DNA of 64,000 bases from Pseudomonas chlororaphis (GCF_003731765.1 NZ_MOAL01000004.1:248001-312000); one strand, 5' to 3'. Positions 1 to 10,919 are shown, numbered from the stretch's first letter. Notes: generated by a model from the sequence alone, not told the origin. A program made the numbers and translations.

Positions 1-58
1 AACGCGGTCCAACCCGTTCAGTGTATTGGCGCAGTTAAAGCGTGACCCAAACGTTTAG
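1..58 (+). CDS. yceD: YceD/DUF177 family protein, C-terminal end (partial)
   Basis: An open frame enters from the left edge and ends at a TAG at 56-58. The last residues read NPFSVLAQLKRDPNV, which matches the typical C-terminus of YceD (DUF177), the protein encoded just upstream of rpmF in gammaproteobacteria. In other bacteria the family is tied to 23S rRNA and ribosome maturation. Only about 18 codons are visible, so the call rests on this motif plus its position 13 nt before rpmF. Confidence 0.75.
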   Translation, partial: TRSNPFSVLAQLKRDPNV

Positions 59-71
59 GAGTTAATCAATT

Positions 72-254
72 ATGGCTGTTCAGCAGAACAAAAAATCCCG
101 CTCCGCCCGTGACATGCGTCGTTCCCACGACGCTCTCGAGGCTAGCACCCTGTCCGTAGAAAAGACCACCGGTGAAGTTCACCTGCGTCACCACGTATCG
201 CCAGAAGGCGTATACCGTGGCCGTAAAGTGATCGACAAGGGCGCTGACGAGTAA
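72..254 (+). CDS. rpmF: 50S ribosomal protein L32
   Basis: This 60-residue basic protein begins [20 protein letters not shown], the standard L32 N-terminus, and has the usual family length. It is part of the large ribosomal subunit. A GGAG ribosome-binding site lies about 10 nt before the ATG. It precedes plsX by 4 nt, the classic rpmF-plsX-fab arrangement that links ribosome and membrane-lipid synthesis. The four zinc cysteines found in some L32 proteins are absent, so this is the zinc-independent form. Confidence 0.97.
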
Positions 255-258
255 TCAC

Positions 259-1269
259 TTGTCCGCTCAAGTCATCGCGATTGACGCAATGGGCGGGGAC
301 TTCGGTCCCCGCAGCATTGTTCAGGCCAGCCTCGCTTGCCTGTCTGCAACGCCCTCGCTGCACCTGACCCTCGTCGGTCAACCCTCCCTTTTAGAAGATC
401 TGCTTTCCGGCCATTCGGCTGTGGATCGCTCGCGCCTGACGATTACTCCGGCGTCACAAGTGATCACCATGGACGAAAAGCCTTCCCAGGCCCTGCGTGG
501 CAAGCCTGACTCGTCGATGCGCGTGGCCCTTGAGCTGTTGCGCGAGGGCAAGGTCCAGGCCTGTGTCAGTGCCGGCAACACCGGTGCGTTGATGGCGCTG
601 TCGCGCTACGTGCTCAAGACCCTTCCGGGGATCGATCGCCCGGCCATGGTGGCGGCCATTCCCACCCAGCGCGGCTATTGCCAACTGCTGGATCTGGGGG
701 CGAACGTCGATTGCAGTGCCGAACACCTGTTCCAGTTTGCGGTGATGGGCTCGGTGGCCGCCGAAACCCTGGGGGTGGTGCGTCCGCGGGTGGCGCTGCT
801 GAATATCGGCACCGAAGACATCAAGGGCAATCAGCAGGTCAAGCTGGCGGCCACCTTGCTGCAAAGCGCCCGGGGCCTGAACTATATCGGTTTTGTCGAA
901 GGGGATGGTCTGTATCGCGGCGAGGCGGATGTGGTGGTGTGTGACGGCTTTGTCGGCAATATCCTGCTCAAATCCAGCGAGGGGCTGGCCACCATGATTG
1001 CTACGCGGATCGAGGCGCTGTTCAAGCAGAATGCCTTGTCGCGCATGGTGGGTGCCCTGGCGTTACCGTTGATGCGGCGCTTGCAGGCAGACCTGGCGCC
1101 GGCGCGGCACAATGGTGCGAGCTTTCTCGGTTTGCAGGGCATTGTGGTGAAAAGTCACGGTTCGGCGGGGGTGGAGGGCTTTCAGAGCGCGATTCAGCGT
1201 GCGTTGATCGAGATCCAGGAAAATCTCCCCGAGCGCCTGCACGGTCGTCTCGAAGACTTGTTGCTTTAG
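259..1269 (+). CDS. plsX: Phosphate acyltransferase PlsX
   Basis: PlsX makes acyl-phosphate from acyl-ACP and phosphate, the first step of the PlsX/PlsY route to phosphatidic acid. The 336-residue product has the family N-terminus ([12 protein letters not shown]), the GNTGALMA stretch near residue 105 and the VCDGFVGN motif near residue 227. The start is a TTG only 4 nt after the rpmF stop; an AAGGG inside rpmF serves as Shine-Dalgarno. The rare start and tight spacing suggest translational coupling with rpmF. Confidence 0.96.
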   Translation: MSAQVIAIDAMGGDFGPRSIVQASLACLSATPSLHLTLVGQPSLLEDLLSGHSAVDRSRLTITPASQVITMDEKPSQALRGKPDSSMRVALELLREGKVQACVSAGNTGALMALSRYVLKTLPGIDRPAMVAAIPTQRGYCQLLDLGANVDCSAEHLFQFAVMGSVAAETLGVVRPRVALLNIGTEDIKGNQQVKLAATLLQSARGLNYIGFVEGDGLYRGEADVVVCDGFVGNILLKSSEGLATMIATRIEALFKQNALSRMVGALALPLMRRLQADLAPARHNGASFLGLQGIVVKSHGSAGVEGFQSAIQRALIEIQENLPERLHGRLEDLLL

Positions 1270-1395
1270 GCGTTTTCCCTTGGGAGTGCTTAAATGTGAC
1301 CGCTCAGTTCAATTGGCCATCCAACTGTCAGTTTCTTGCGTCCACTTCTGTGGGACGTCAATTCTCCGACGACAAGATCATTAGGGGCTTGTTAC

Positions 1396-2334
1396 ATGTC
1401 TGCATCCCTCGCATTCGTCTTTCCAGGACAGGGCTCGCAGTCCCTCGGCATGTTGGCCGAGTTGGGCGCGCAGTACCCATTGATCCTCGACACCTTCAAA
1501 GAAGCCTCCGATGCTCTGGGCTACGACCTCTGGGCGCTGACCCAGCAAGGTCCTGAAGAGCTGCTCAATCAAACCGACAAGACCCAGCCGGCCATCCTCA
1601 CCGCCTCCATCGCCCTTTGGCGTCTGTGGTTGGCGGAAGGCGGCGCGCGTCCGGCCTTTGTGGCCGGTCACAGCCTGGGCGAGTACAGCGCCCTGGTCGC
1701 TGCTGGCAGCCTGACACTGGCTGAAGCCGTGAAGCTGGTCGAGCGTCGTGGTCAGTTGATGCAAGAAGCCGTGCCTGCGGGGCAGGGCGGCATGGCCGCG
1801 ATTCTCGGCCTGGAAGACGCTGATGTATTGGCGGCCTGCGCAGAAGCGGCGCAGGGCGATGTGGTCAGCGCGGTCAATTTCAACTCCCCAGGCCAGGTGG
1901 TGATCGCCGGTGCCAAGGCGGCCGTCGAGCGCGCCATTGAAGGCTGCAAGGCTCGTGGTGCCAAGCGCGCCATGCCGCTGCCGGTCAGCGTGCCCTCCCA
2001 CTGCGAGCTGATGCGCCCGGCTGCCGAGCGCTTCGCTGAATCGATCGCCGCGATCAACTGGCAAGCGCCGCAGATCCCGCTGGTGCAGAACGTCAGTGCC
2101 GCCGTGGCGCCTGACCTCGAGACCCTCAAGCGCGACCTGCTGGAGCAACTCTACAAGCCGGTACGTTGGGTGGAATCGGTTCAGACCCTGGCGGCTAACG
2201 GTGCTGTACAGCTGGTGGAATGCGGTCCTGGCAAGGTCCTGGCTGGCCTCAACAAGCGCTGCGCCGAAGGCGTATCGACCTCTAACCTGAATACCCCAGA
2301 TGCCTTCGCTGCCGCCCGTGCGGCGCTGGCCTGA
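1396..2334 (+). CDS. fabD: Malonyl-CoA:ACP transacylase FabD
   Basis: FabD moves malonyl from CoA to acyl carrier protein, supplying the extender unit for fatty-acid synthesis. The 312-residue product shows the oxyanion motif FPGQGSQ at residues 9-15 and the nucleophile motif GHSLGEY with Ser93. An in-frame upstream ATG at 1336 exists, but the leader it adds resembles no FabD, and the ATG at 1396 gives the canonical N-terminus MSASLAFVFPGQGSQ behind a GGGG-type ribosome-binding site. fabG follows 16 nt downstream. Confidence 0.96.
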   Translation: MSASLAFVFPGQGSQSLGMLAELGAQYPLILDTFKEASDALGYDLWALTQQGPEELLNQTDKTQPAILTASIALWRLWLAEGGARPAFVAGHSLGEYSALVAAGSLTLAEAVKLVERRGQLMQEAVPAGQGGMAAILGLEDADVLAACAEAAQGDVVSAVNFNSPGQVVIAGAKAAVERAIEGCKARGAKRAMPLPVSVPSHCELMRPAAERFAESIAAINWQAPQIPLVQNVSAAVAPDLETLKRDLLEQLYKPVRWVESVQTLAANGAVQLVECGPGKVLAGLNKRCAEGVSTSNLNTPDAFAAARAALA

Positions 2335-2350
2335 ATTAGGAGAAGCCTGC

Positions 2351-3091
2351 ATGAGTCTGCAAGGTAAAGTTGCACTGGTGACCGGCGCCAGCCGTGGTAT
2401 TGGCCAGGCCATCGCCCTGGAACTGGGGCGTTTGGGCGCCATTGTCGTGGGCACCGCGACGTCCGCGTCGGGCGCTGAGCGTATTGCCGCAACCCTGAAG
2501 GAAAACGGTATCCAAGGCACTGGCCTTGAGCTCAACGTCACCAGTGATGAGTCCGTTGCTGCCGTGCTGGCCAGCATCCAGGAGCAGTTCGGCGCGACGG
2601 CGATCCTGGTGAACAACGCCGGCATCACCCGCGACAACCTGATGATGCGCATGAAAGACGACGAGTGGTACGACGTGGTCGATACCAACTTGAACAGTCT
2701 GTATCGCCTGTCCAAGGGCGTTTTGCGCGGCATGACCAAGGCGCGTTGGGGTCGAATTATCAGTATTGGCTCGGTAGTGGGTGCCATGGGCAACGCAGGC
2801 CAAGTAAACTACGCCGCCGCCAAGGCTGGTCTGGAAGGTTTCAGCCGTGCCCTGGCGCGTGAAGTTGGCTCGCGGTCGATCACTGTGAACTCGGTCACTC
2901 CTGGTTTTATCGATACCGATATGACCCGTGAACTGCCTGAGGCGCAGCGTGATGCCCTGCTGACACAAATTCCGCTGGGTCGTCTGGGTCAGGCTCAAGA
3001 GATCGCGCAAGTGGTCGCTTTTCTGGCTTCGGACGGTGCGGCCTACGTTACTGGGGCTACAATCCCGGTGAACGGCGGGATGTATATGTGA
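2351..3091 (+). CDS. fabG: 3-oxoacyl-ACP reductase FabG
   Basis: This NADPH-dependent enzyme reduces beta-ketoacyl-ACP in the elongation cycle. The 246-residue short-chain dehydrogenase has the cofactor motif TGASRGIG at residues 11-18, NNAG near 88-91, Ser141 and the YAAAK catalytic pair Tyr154/Lys158. AGGAG about 9 nt upstream selects the ATG at 2351 over upstream in-frame starts. It lies between fabD and acpP, as in other gammaproteobacterial fab clusters. Confidence 0.97.
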   Translation: MSLQGKVALVTGASRGIGQAIALELGRLGAIVVGTATSASGAERIAATLKENGIQGTGLELNVTSDESVAAVLASIQEQFGATAILVNNAGITRDNLMMRMKDDEWYDVVDTNLNSLYRLSKGVLRGMTKARWGRIISIGSVVGAMGNAGQVNYAAAKAGLEGFSRALAREVGSRSITVNSVTPGFIDTDMTRELPEAQRDALLTQIPLGRLGQAQEIAQVVAFLASDGAAYVTGATIPVNGGMYM

Positions 3092-3287
3092 GTTAAATGT
3101 GACGGATTGCTTCAAAAAAATGTCATACGAGCTGTCTAAAATCCGTTATAAAGCTGCAATCTATTTATAGGCAGATGGCCAAAGGGTTTGAGGAGTGAAG
3201 CTTTCAGTTGAAAAGCTGAAAAGCCTTTCTATACACTTACCCACTGGCCAGCTGCCTGAATTTGTCCATTAGGAGTGAAAACAAGGT

Positions 3288-3524
3288 ATGAGCACCATCG
3301 AAGAGCGCGTCAAGAAAATCGTTGCTGAGCAACTGGGCGTTAAAGAAGAAGAAGTTGTTAACACTGCTTCCTTCGTTGAAGACCTGGGTGCTGACTCCCT
3401 TGACACCGTTGAGCTGGTGATGGCTCTGGAAGAGGAATTCGAGACCGAAATCCCTGACGAAGAAGCTGAAAAAATCACTACCGTTCAAGCAGCTATCGAC
3501 TACGTTACCAGCCACCAGGCTTAA
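3288..3524 (+). CDS. acpP: Acyl carrier protein
   Basis: This 78-residue acidic protein ([18 protein letters not shown]...) carries the GADSLDT motif, whose serine accepts the 4'-phosphopantetheine arm. It carries growing acyl chains for FabD, FabG, FabF and PlsX. The AGGAG ribosome-binding site lies about 12 nt upstream of the ATG. A 196-nt gap with AT-rich sequence precedes it, so acpP probably also has its own promoter, and a strong terminator follows it. Confidence 0.97.
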   Translation: MSTIEERVKKIVAEQLGVKEEEVVNTASFVEDLGADSLDTVELVMALEEEFETEIPDEEAEKITTVQAAIDYVTSHQA

Positions 3525-3553
3525 GCGTTTGTAGTCGCCGTTTGCTGTTATGG

Positions 3554-3589
3554 AAAAACCGCACTGCCGTTACGGCGTGCGGTTTTTTC
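3554..3589 (+). terminator. Rho-independent terminator after acpP
   Basis: A GC-rich hairpin (CCGCACTGCCG, loop TTA, CGGCGTGCGG, with one bulged T) is followed by a run of six T. It is 29 nt downstream of the acpP stop codon. Confidence 0.85.
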
Positions 3590-3634
3590 TTTAGGCCTGA
3601 TGCAAAGTGTCGTCATTAGAAAAAGGAGAGTGCT

Positions 3635-4879
3635 GTGTCGCGTAGACGCGTCGTAGTCACCGGTATGGGTATGTTGTCGCCACTGGGTACGGATGTCCCG
3701 AGTAGCTGGCAGGGCATTCTGGCTGGCCATAGTGGCATTGGTCTGATTGAGCACACCGACCTTTCTGCCTATTCCACCCGTTTTGGCGGCTCGGTAAAGG
3801 GCTTCAATGTCGAGGAGTACCTGTCGGCCAAAGAGGCCCGCAAACTCGACCTGTTCATTCAATACGGCTTGGCGGCCGGTTTTCAGGCAGTGCGTAATGC
3901 TGGCCTGGAAGTCACCGATGCCAACCGTGAGCGCATTGGCGTGGCCATGGGTTCGGGTATTGGCGGTCTGACCAATATCGAAGAAACCAGCCGCACCCTG
4001 CATGATTCCGGCCCACGACGGATCTCTCCGTTCTTCGTGCCTGGCTCGATCATCAATATGATTTCCGGCTTCTTGTCCATCCATCTGGGTGCCCAGGGAC
4101 CGAACTACGCCATTTCCACGGCGTGCACCACCGGTACCCACTGCATCGGCATGGCGGCGCGCAATATCGCCTTTGGCGAGGCGGATGTGATGATCGCCGG
4201 CGGCGCTGAAATGGCGGCCTGCGGTCTGGGCATGGGCGGCTTCGGTGCGTCCCGTGCACTGTCGACTCGCAACGACGAGCCGACCCGCGCCAGCCGACCT
4301 TGGGACAAGGGCCGTGACGGCTTCGTCCTGTCTGACGGTGCCGGTGCCCTGGTTCTCGAAGAGCTGGAGCACGCCAAGGCCCGTGGTGCGACCATCTATG
4401 CCGAGCTGATCGGCTTTGGCATGAGTGGCGACGCCTACCACATGACGTCGCCGCCCGCCGATGGCGCCGGTGCTGCTCGCTGCATCGCCAACGCTCTGCG
4501 CGACGCCAAGCTCAATGTCGACCAGGTGCAGTACATCAACGCCCACGGCACCTCGACGCCGGCTGGCGACCTGGCGGAAGCCGAAGCGATCAAGAGCGTG
4601 TTTGGCGATCACGCCTACAAGCTGGCGGTCAGCTCCACCAAGTCCATGACCGGTCACCTGCTGGGTGCTGCCGGGGCGATTGAAGCGATCTTCAGCGTGC
4701 TGGCGATCAACAGCCAGGTGGCGCCTCCGACCATTAATCTCGATGAGCCGGACGAAGGCTGCGATCTCGATTTCGTGCCGCACACCGCGCGCAGCATGGA
4801 CATCGATGTGGTGCTGTCCAACTCCTTTGGTTTTGGCGGTACCAACGGCTCCCTGGTGTTCCGCCGGTTCGCTGAGTGA
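3635..4879 (+). CDS. fabF: 3-oxoacyl-ACP synthase II FabF
   Basis: FabF condenses malonyl-ACP with acyl-ACP. The 414-residue product ([12 protein letters not shown]) shows the thiolase-fold Cys-His-His set: Cys164 in STACTTGTH, a histidine in [11 protein letters not shown] and one in GHLLGAAG, and it ends with the glycine-rich NSFGFGGTN. The start is GTG, behind AAAGGAG about 7 nt upstream. Its TGA overlaps the ATG of pabC (sequence TGATG), indicating translational coupling. Confidence 0.96.
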   Translation: MSRRRVVVTGMGMLSPLGTDVPSSWQGILAGHSGIGLIEHTDLSAYSTRFGGSVKGFNVEEYLSAKEARKLDLFIQYGLAAGFQAVRNAGLEVTDANRERIGVAMGSGIGGLTNIEETSRTLHDSGPRRISPFFVPGSIINMISGFLSIHLGAQGPNYAISTACTTGTHCIGMAARNIAFGEADVMIAGGAEMAACGLGMGGFGASRALSTRNDEPTRASRPWDKGRDGFVLSDGAGALVLEELEHAKARGATIYAELIGFGMSGDAYHMTSPPADGAGAARCIANALRDAKLNVDQVQYINAHGTSTPAGDLAEAEAIKSVFGDHAYKLAVSSTKSMTGHLLGAAGAIEAIFSVLAINSQVAPPTINLDEPDEGCDLDFVPHTARSMDIDVVLSNSFGFGGTNGSLVFRRFAE

Positions 4880-5694
4880 TGCACAGCTGGGTCGACGGTC
4901 AGCCGGCTGACGCTTTGTCGCTCAAGGACCGCGGCCTGGCTTATGGCGATGGGTTGTTTGAAACCATCGCCGTCAAGGCGGGGCAGCCCCGCTTGCTGGA
5001 GCGTCATCTGGCGCGTCTGGCCGAGGGTTGTTCACGTCTGGCAATCACGGCGGACCACGTGCTGATCCGCAGTGAGGTGCTGGCGTATGCCGAGGCCCTG
5101 GGGGAGGGCGTGCTCAAGCTCATCCTCACCCGTGGCGACGGCCTGCGCGGCTATGCACCCGATCCCCAGGCCCAGGCGCGGCGGATTCTGCAAGGCAATC
5201 CCCCGGCGGCCTATGCCCCGATCCACAGCGAGCAGGGCGTGCGCCTGTTTCCCTGTGTTACCCGTCTCTCCGAGCAGCCTTTGCTCGCGGGTCTCAAACA
5301 CCTCAATCGCCTGGAGCAGGTCCTGGCCCGCGCCGAGTGGTGGGATGCCGAGCATGCCGAAGGCTTGATGCTGGATGCCTCCGGGCGGGTGATCGAAGGC
5401 GTATTCAGCAATCTGTTCCTGGTGCGTGACGGCTGTCTGGTGACCCCGGACCTGAGTCGCTGTGGTGTGGCGGGGGTGATGCGCGCTGAAATATTGTTTC
5501 AGGCCGCGTCGTTGGGGATTGCCACGCAAGTAGCGGAGATCCACGTCGATCAACTGCAACAGGCCGATGAGGTGTTCGTGTGCAACAGTGTTTATGGCAT
5601 CTGGCCGGTATTGGCCTGTGCAGGGATGAGCTGGTCGGCCGGACCGCTCACCCGTAAACTGCAGGCCATTTCCCGCGCGCTATTGGATGCTTGA
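4879..5694 (+). CDS. pabC: Aminodeoxychorismate lyase PabC
   Basis: This PLP enzyme releases p-aminobenzoate and pyruvate from 4-amino-4-deoxychorismate for folate synthesis. The 271-residue product belongs to the fold-type IV branched-chain aminotransferase family: DRGLAYGDGLFET near residue 17, LKHLNRLEQVLAR around the PLP lysine, and the EGVFSNLF and CNSVYGIWPV motifs later. A GTG one codon upstream (4876) is possible, but the ATG at 4879, overlapping the fabF stop, is the natural start. mltG follows 3 nt later. Confidence 0.93.
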   Translation: MHSWVDGQPADALSLKDRGLAYGDGLFETIAVKAGQPRLLERHLARLAEGCSRLAITADHVLIRSEVLAYAEALGEGVLKLILTRGDGLRGYAPDPQAQARRILQGNPPAAYAPIHSEQGVRLFPCVTRLSEQPLLAGLKHLNRLEQVLARAEWWDAEHAEGLMLDASGRVIEGVFSNLFLVRDGCLVTPDLSRCGVAGVMRAEILFQAASLGIATQVAEIHVDQLQQADEVFVCNSVYGIWPVLACAGMSWSAGPLTRKLQAISRALLDA

Positions 5695-5697
5695 TTC

Positions 5698-6849
5698 GTG
5701 AGACGTAAATTTCTGCTTCTGCTGGAGACCGGACTGGTTCTGGCAGGGCTGCTGCTGGGCGCCGGCGCCTGGAAACTGCACTCGGCCCTGGAGCAACCGC
5801 TCAACCTGAGTCAGGAGCAACTGCTCGATGTGCCTACTGGCTCCACGCCCACCGGCACGTTCAATCGCCTGCAGGCCGACGGTGTGATCCGCGACGGCTT
5901 TTGGCTGCGCCTGTACTGGCGTTTCAACCTTGATGGCCAGCCCCTGCACAGCGGTGAATACCGCATGACCCCGGGCATGACTGCCGAAGGCCTGATCGGC
6001 CTCTGGCAGCGTGGCGAAGTGGTGCAGTACAGCTTGACCCTGGTGGAAGGCTGGAACTTTCGCCAAGTGCGCGCCGCCTTGGCCAAGCACGACAAGCTTG
6101 AACAGACCCTGACCGGCCTGAGCGACAGCCAGGTCATGGAAAAGCTCGGCCATGCTGGGGTCTTTCCCGAAGGCCGTTTCTTTCCCGACACTTACCGTTT
6201 CGTGCGGGGCATGAGCGACGCCGAGCTGCTCGAGAAAGCCTACGACCGCCTGGACGAGGTGCTGGCCAAGGAGTGGAGCAAACGCGCCGCCGATGTGCCC
6301 TACACCGAGCCTTACCAGGCGCTGATCATGGCGTCCCTGGTGGAGAAAGAGACCGGTGTGCCCCAAGAGCGGGGGCAGATTGCCGGGGTGTTTGTGCGCC
6401 GCATGCAGATTGGCATGTTGCTGCAAACTGATCCCACCGTTATTTATGGCCTGGGCGAACGCTACACCGGCAAGCTGACCCGTGCGCACCTCAAGGAAGC
6501 CACGCCTTACAACACTTATGTGATTGCCGGCTTGCCGCCGACGCCGATCGCCATGGTCGGGCGCGAAGCGATTCACGCGGCGCTCAACCCGGTGGATGGC
6601 AAGAGTCTGTATTTTGTCGCCCGTGGCGATGGCAGCCATGTGTTCTCTGATGACCTGGACGCCCATAACAGTGCCGTGCGCGAGTTTCAGCTCAAGCGCC
6701 GGGCTGACTACCGCTCTAGCCCTGCACCTGCGGCGGCTCCGGACGCGAGCAGCCCAGCGGCGGAGGCATCGACACCGTCCGTAACCCCAGAATCCGCACC
6801 AGCGCCGGGCGAGACTGCTCAGGAGCCCGCGCCGCAAAGCCCGCAATGA
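5698..6849 (+). CDS. mltG: Endolytic murein transglycosylase MltG
   Basis: MltG (YceG-like) cleaves nascent peptidoglycan strands and is thought to set glycan length. The 383-residue product has a short cytoplasmic start, one N-terminal membrane segment (about residues 4-24), a LysM-like stretch, and the catalytic-domain motif MASLVEKETGVPQERGQIAGVF with the conserved glutamates, followed by QTDPTVIYG. The last 45 residues form an Ala/Pro/Ser-rich tail beyond the catalytic domain. The start is GTG 3 nt after pabC. Confidence 0.94.
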   Translation: MRRKFLLLLETGLVLAGLLLGAGAWKLHSALEQPLNLSQEQLLDVPTGSTPTGTFNRLQADGVIRDGFWLRLYWRFNLDGQPLHSGEYRMTPGMTAEGLIGLWQRGEVVQYSLTLVEGWNFRQVRAALAKHDKLEQTLTGLSDSQVMEKLGHAGVFPEGRFFPDTYRFVRGMSDAELLEKAYDRLDEVLAKEWSKRAADVPYTEPYQALIMASLVEKETGVPQERGQIAGVFVRRMQIGMLLQTDPTVIYGLGERYTGKLTRAHLKEATPYNTYVIAGLPPTPIAMVGREAIHAALNPVDGKSLYFVARGDGSHVFSDDLDAHNSAVREFQLKRRADYRSSPAPAAAPDASSPAAEASTPSVTPESAPAPGETAQEPAPQSPQ

Positions 6850-6859
6850 ACATGATTAA

Positions 6860-8480
<1,621 letters not shown>

Positions 8481-8565
8481 TGCGTTGCGCCTGAGATCAG
8501 GCTTGTCGTGGGCTGTCGTGTTGGCGGCGGCCTTTTTACTCATTCGGATGCAGTTTTAGCCCCTT

Positions 8566-9357
8566 ATGCTCGTAGATTCCCATTGCCACCTTGATCGCCT
8601 CGACCTTGCCGCCCACGACGGCTCCCTGGATGCCGCGCTGGAGGCGGCCCGGCAGCGTGGCGTCGGGCATTTCCTGTGCATTGGCGTCAGCGCCGACAAC
8701 GCGGCAGACGTCAAGGCGTTGGCTGAGCGTTACGAGGATGTCGACTGCTCGGTGGGCGTGCACCCGCTGGATGTGCAACCCGGCGCCGAACCGGCCCTGG
8801 ACTGGCTGCTGCAGGAGCTGAACCACCCGCGAGTGGTGGCCATTGGCGAGACCGGGTTGGACTACCACTACGAACCCGAAGCCGCCGAGGTGCAGCAGGC
8901 CTCCTTCCGCTTGCACCTGCAGGCGGCGCAGCAAACCGGCAAACCGGTGATTGTCCACACCCGCGGTGCTCGGGCGGATACCTTGGCCCTGTTGCGTGAA
9001 GCCGCGTTGCCCCAGGCCGGGGTGTTGCATTGCTTCACCGAAGACTGGGAGATGGCCAAGGCTGCGCTGGATTTGGGCTTCTATATTTCCTTGTCCGGGA
9101 TCGTTACCTTCCGCAACGCCGATGCCTTGCGTGACGTGGCTCGCCAGGTACCGGCGGATCGCCTGCTGGTGGAAACCGACTCGCCGTACCTGGCACCCAT
9201 TCCGTATCGCGGCAAACCCAACTTGCCGCAGTACGTGCGGGAAGTGGCGGAATACCTGGCGATGTTGCGCGGGCAACCCTATGAAGCCTTTGCCCAGCAG
9301 ACCACGGAAAATTTCAAACGCCTGTTCCCGTTGGCCCACGTCAAGAGTGCCGGATAA
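8566..9357 (+). CDS. TatD-family metal-dependent hydrolase (YcfH-type deoxyribonuclease)
   Basis: TatD-family proteins are TIM-barrel hydrolases, some shown to act as 3'-5' exonucleases. The 263-residue product begins MLVDSHCHLDRLDL, with the HxH metal motif, and continues with GVHPLDV, GETGLDYHYE, VIVHTRGA, LHCFTED and VETDSPYLAP, which cover the expected metal ligands. Only 85 nt separate it from holB. It is the last gene of the housekeeping block. Confidence 0.92.
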   Translation: MLVDSHCHLDRLDLAAHDGSLDAALEAARQRGVGHFLCIGVSADNAADVKALAERYEDVDCSVGVHPLDVQPGAEPALDWLLQELNHPRVVAIGETGLDYHYEPEAAEVQQASFRLHLQAAQQTGKPVIVHTRGARADTLALLREAALPQAGVLHCFTEDWEMAKAALDLGFYISLSGIVTFRNADALRDVARQVPADRLLVETDSPYLAPIPYRGKPNLPQYVREVAEYLAMLRGQPYEAFAQQTTENFKRLFPLAHVKSAG

Positions 9358-9385
9358 GCCCGGTAGCGAAGCCCAAATCGCGGGC

Positions 9386-9421
9386 AAAAAAAACCCGGGT
9401 TCTGGGGGGTGAATCCGGGTT
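9386..9421 (-). terminator. Terminator-like hairpin reading leftward
   Basis: Read on the minus strand, the stem AACCCGGATTC / GAACCCGGGTT (one mismatch, 8-nt loop) is followed by eight T. On the plus strand no T-run follows. No convincing minus-strand gene precedes it, so it may end an unannotated RNA converging on tatD. Confidence 0.6.
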
Positions 9422-10142
9422 AAGACCATTAGGAGTAAAACAAAGGCCCGCGGTCCATCGCTACCTTTATCAGCGCTTCACTTGGGGGAGATGTCGCGCT
9501 GACAGGTGAAGTATTGATCACTATCGCGTTGAGTCCAGTGGGTGTTGGTCGGTTTTTAAACAATTTTGGAATACGGGCGCTTCGGTTGAGTTCTCATTTC
9601 CGTTCAATAGCCGCCATAACCTGAACAATGGCAGCGATTCACAGGTTTTTGAGGGCGAACGCCAAGAGCTATTGGGGTTTTCTCCAGTCTTTCGCTCACA
9701 ACCTGTTGCAGTTTGTTCGCTGCTTCTTCTGGCCCAAAGGCTTTCCTTCCTCATAAGTCGCTCCCCACTCTCCCGGGGTTGGGCGTTTCCCGTGGTTGAT
9801 GAGCGGAATAGGGCGCCCTAAATACGATTGATTTTTGACTGGAATCGGTTTCTGCGTCGCTGTTGAGCAAGCAATGGTGTCGCGGGTTCATGATGTGTGG
9901 CTTCATCTGCACAGGGTCTGGATTCACCCTTGATAGCCCCTGAAAGTCCCGCTCAGTACCGGCTGCAAAGCCTTTGGCCGCGTAATCGCCCTGCTTGAAA
10001 GGGCTCTTTCCAAGCAAATAGCGGTGGGGCGTGGCCAGGCAAATTCATCCAGAAACACAGTGATGGTCGGATGATCCGTGCATTTTGGCGCAAGTTAGGC
10101 ATAATACGCGGCTTCGATTTTGACCCCGACAGACCTTTTCTT
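9422..10142. other. 721-nt stretch without a convincing gene
   Basis: Open frames exist on both strands (minus 9521-9754 and 9751-10017, which overlap by 4 nt; plus 9628-9756), but none has a convincing combination of length, composition and ribosome-binding site. The minus-strand terminator at 9386-9421 suggests a leftward transcript might cross this stretch. I recognise no known RNA family in it. Confidence 0.4.
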
Positions 10143-10781
10143 ATGCAAAAAGAACCCCGTAAGGTCCGTGAGTTTCGTCGCCGCGAGCAAGAAATTCTCG
10201 ATACCGCGCTCAAGCTGTTCCTCGACCAAGGTGAAGACAGCGTCACCGTCGAGATGATCGCTGATGCCGTGGGTATCGGCAAAGGCACCATCTACAAGCA
10301 CTTCAAGTCCAAGGCGGAGATCTACCTGCGCCTGATGCTCGACTATGAGCGCGACCTCAATGAGTTGCTGCACTCTGCCGACGTCGACAAGGACAAGGAG
10401 GCGCTGTCCCGGGCCTACTTCGAATTCCGCATGCGCGACCCACAGCGTTATCGGCTGTTCGACCGCCTGGAAGAGAAGGTGGTCAAGGGCAACCAGGTGC
10501 CGGAAATGGTCGAGGAACTGCACAAGATCCGTGCGTCCAACTTCGAGCGCCTGACCTTGTTGATCAAGGGCCGCATCAGCGAAGGCAAGCTTGAAGACGT
10601 ACCGCCTTACTTCCACTACTGCGCGTCCTGGGCGCTGGTGCACGGCGCGGTGGCGCTGTACCACTCGCCATTCTGGAGCAATGTGCTGGAAGATCAGGAA
10701 GGCTTCTTCCAGTTCCTGATGGACATCGGCGTGCGCATGGGCAACAAGCGCAAGCGCGACCCGGAAATACCCAGCAGCTGA
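10143..10781 (+). CDS. TetR/AcrR family transcriptional regulator
   Basis: The 212-residue product has an N-terminal TetR helix-turn-helix (REQEILDTALKLFLDQGEDSVTVEMIADAVGIGKGTIYKHFKSKAEI, about residues 15-60) and a helical ligand-binding remainder. The ATG at 10143 is preferred over an upstream TTG or ATG, because the extra leader looks non-coding and the HTH then lies at the usual distance from the N-terminus. A TetR gene follows the tatD region in P. aeruginosa too, so it is probably syntenic. The target and ligand cannot be read from sequence. Confidence 0.88.
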   Translation: MQKEPRKVREFRRREQEILDTALKLFLDQGEDSVTVEMIADAVGIGKGTIYKHFKSKAEIYLRLMLDYERDLNELLHSADVDKDKEALSRAYFEFRMRDPQRYRLFDRLEEKVVKGNQVPEMVEELHKIRASNFERLTLLIKGRISEGKLEDVPPYFHYCASWALVHGAVALYHSPFWSNVLEDQEGFFQFLMDIGVRMGNKRKRDPEIPSS

Positions 10782-10858
10782 TCCATTCAGTTGCTTTATT
10801 GCGCCGTGATTTACCTATATGGCGCAGTGCCCCAGGAATATACTCAGGCGTGGGACTT

Positions 10859-10890
10859 GCAAAAACCTGATTTGTGAGTCAAGTTTTTGC
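10859..10890. promoter_or_regulatory. 12-bp inverted repeat upstream of moaA
   Basis: GCAAAAACCTGA and TCAAGTTTTTGC form a 12-bp inverted repeat with one mismatch and an 8-nt loop, ending 29 nt before the moaA start codon. It could be an operator, or an RNA hairpin in the moaA leader or at the end of the TetR transcript. No function is assigned. Confidence 0.35.
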
Positions 10891-10919
10891 GGTCCTCTCT
10901 TCCTCCGCCGGAGTCATCC

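Noticed and set aside
1381..2793. 470-codon minus-strand frame across fabD/fabG
   Set aside because: It is a shadow of high-GC coding sequence; fabD and fabG on the other strand have full family motifs.
8530..8562. Possible pilZ remnant (GGLF codons) in the holB-tatD gap
   Set aside because: Four matching residues are too few, and the surrounding codons do not match PilZ.
9628..9756. Plus-strand 42-codon frame (MAAIHRFLRANAKSYWGFL...) in the gap after tatD
   Set aside because: It has a plausible hydrophobic composition but no ribosome-binding site, and it is antisense to equally weak minus frames; not enough to call a gene.
9521..10017. Two overlapping minus-strand frames (77 and 88 codons) before the leftward terminator
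   Set aside because: The residue composition is polar and repetitive without a hydrophobic core, and no family is recognised. A G-rich site precedes the second, so they stay a possibility only within an RNA transcript.
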